12,610 nt of DNA from assembly GCA_958418185.1 (NCBI GenBank), contig CATZEP010000030.1:1-12610 (forward strand). The letters run 5' to 3'. Position numbers and translations under genes: made by a program. The notes under the pieces were generated by a model. The model was not told the DNA's origin and ran no database searches. It saw only the letters and a program-made list of their open reading frames with translations. This DNA comes from an uncultured Collinsella sp. Its GTDB lineage: Bacteria; Actinomycetota; Coriobacteriia; Coriobacteriales; Coriobacteriaceae. Shown one piece after another: positions 11,976 through 12,610 of the stretch; position 1 is the first letter of the stretch, and each line of letters begins with the position of its first letter.

Positions 11976-12038
11976 TTGCGGTGGAATAGTTCCTGTTTGC
12001 GGCAGAATAAGGCACCAATAGACCGTATTTTTCCGCAA
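11976..12038 (+). repeat. Three-site element, copy 2 (upstream of nfo)
   Basis: Sites at 11976-11989 (+), 11997-12010 (+) and 12025-12038 (-, degenerate) match copy 1 in order and in spacing: 21 bp between the first two, and 14 bp between the second site's end and the third site's start. Bases 11970-12010 are nearly identical to 10783-10823. The 14 bases between sites 2 and 3 have diverged and the long stem is partly lost, while the outer TTGCGG/CCGCAA pairing is kept. The nfo ATG follows 21 bases later. Sequence resemblance to copy 1 continues into CCGCAACTGA and the ribosome-binding site. Confidence 0.85.
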
Positions 12039-12059
12039 CTGATGAGGAGGGAGCTGGAG

Positions 12060-12610
12060 ATGCTGACGATTGGGTGTCATCTTTCGACGACGAAGGGCTA
12101 TCGGGCGATGGGGGAGACGGCGTTGTCAATTGGCGCCAATACCTTTGCATTCTTTACGCGCAACCCGCGCGGCGGCAAGGCGAAAGACCTTGACATGGAT
12201 GACGTGGCCGCCCTGCGCGAGCTTATGGAACAGAACGATTTTGGCCCGCTTGTGGCTCATGCCCCGTATACCTATAACCCCTGCTCGGCCAAAGAGCGGG
12301 CGCGCGAGTTTGCCTTGGAGGCCATGGCGGAGGACCTGCGGCGCATGGAAGCGCTGCCCGGCAACTACTACAACTTCCACCCCGGCGCGCATGTGGGGCA
12401 GGGGACCGATGCCGGCATTCAGATGATCGTCGACACCTTGTGCCAGGTGATGTTTGAGGGGCAGCAGACGACGGTGCTGCTCGAGACCATGGCGGGAAAG
12501 GGTACCGAGGTGGGCCGTAGCTTTGAAGAGCTGGCGCGCATCATTGGGGGCGTTGCCGACAAGCGCCCCGAGCTGTCGGTCAAGTTGGGCGTTTGCCTAG
12601 ACACCTGCCA
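12060..12610 (+). CDS. nfo: Endonuclease IV, 5' part (runs past the window edge)
   Basis: The 183 visible residues match the first two thirds of endonuclease IV, the zinc enzyme that cuts DNA 5' of abasic sites in base-excision repair. Visible are IGCHLSTTKGY with H7 at the start, the zinc-ligand histidines H67 (VAHAPYTYN) and H107 (YNFHPGAHVGQG), E142 (VLLETMAGKGTEVG) and D181 (GVCLDTC). The next codon begins CA and is expected to be the His of DTCH, just beyond the edge. GAGGAGGGAG lies 8 bases before the ATG. It follows the second Gfo/Idh gene in the same direction but has its own copy of the three-site element, so it may be expressed separately. Confidence 0.95.
   Translation, partial: MLTIGCHLSTTKGYRAMGETALSIGANTFAFFTRNPRGGKAKDLDMDDVAALRELMEQNDFGPLVAHAPYTYNPCSAKERAREFALEAMAEDLRRMEALPGNYYNFHPGAHVGQGTDAGIQMIVDTLCQVMFEGQQTTVLLETMAGKGTEVGRSFEELARIIGGVADKRPELSVKLGVCLDTC

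Noticed and set aside
1..12610. Mobile element, phage, CRISPR or defence island
   Set aside because: No transposase, integrase, repeat-spacer array or defence domain was seen on either strand; the genes are metabolic and housekeeping.

Overview
The window is a GC-rich bacterial segment. Short intergenic gaps, strong purine-rich ribosome-binding sites, some GTG starts and the style of the proteins suggest a Coriobacteriia gut actinobacterium close to Collinsella. That assignment is inferred from protein character, not from a marker gene. No rRNA, tRNA, transposase, phage gene or CRISPR array is visible.

Layout. Bases 1-1493 are read on + : the tail of an unknown gene, a UreE-like nickel chaperone and a Cof-type HAD phosphatase. 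Bases 1508-5021 are read on - : a PerR/Fur-type regulator, an acylphosphatase, a Gfo/Idh/MocA oxidoreductase, ribonuclease HI and a LysR regulator. The LysR gene is divergent from metY (O-acetylhomoserine sulfhydrylase, 5294-6604). The 272-base gap between them holds a LysR-type dyad, a good promoter, a 17-codon leader ORF and several competing RNA stems. After metY come a strong terminator, a secreted coiled-coil protein with a tail resembling cell-wall proteins, and a two-helix membrane miniprotein. A ketopantoate-reductase-family gene and a 64-codon cyclase-like ORF follow on -. The right end is on + : an aldo/keto reductase fused to a two-cluster ferredoxin-like tail, a second Gfo/Idh/MocA oxidoreductase, and endonuclease IV (nfo), cut by the window edge.

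Working together. The LysR/metY pair looks like a sulfur-assimilation unit with two control layers: LysR binding upstream of the promoter, and an RNA or leader-peptide device in the untranslated leader. The second Gfo/Idh gene and nfo each carry the same upstream element, with three copies of a 14-bp motif at identical spacing. This suggests shared control of two otherwise unrelated genes.

The two signals most worth following are that three-site element (10789-10851 and 11976-12038) and the metY leader (5128-5239). Third is a run of eight G at the aldo/keto reductase start, where one extra G would put an upstream ATG in frame.
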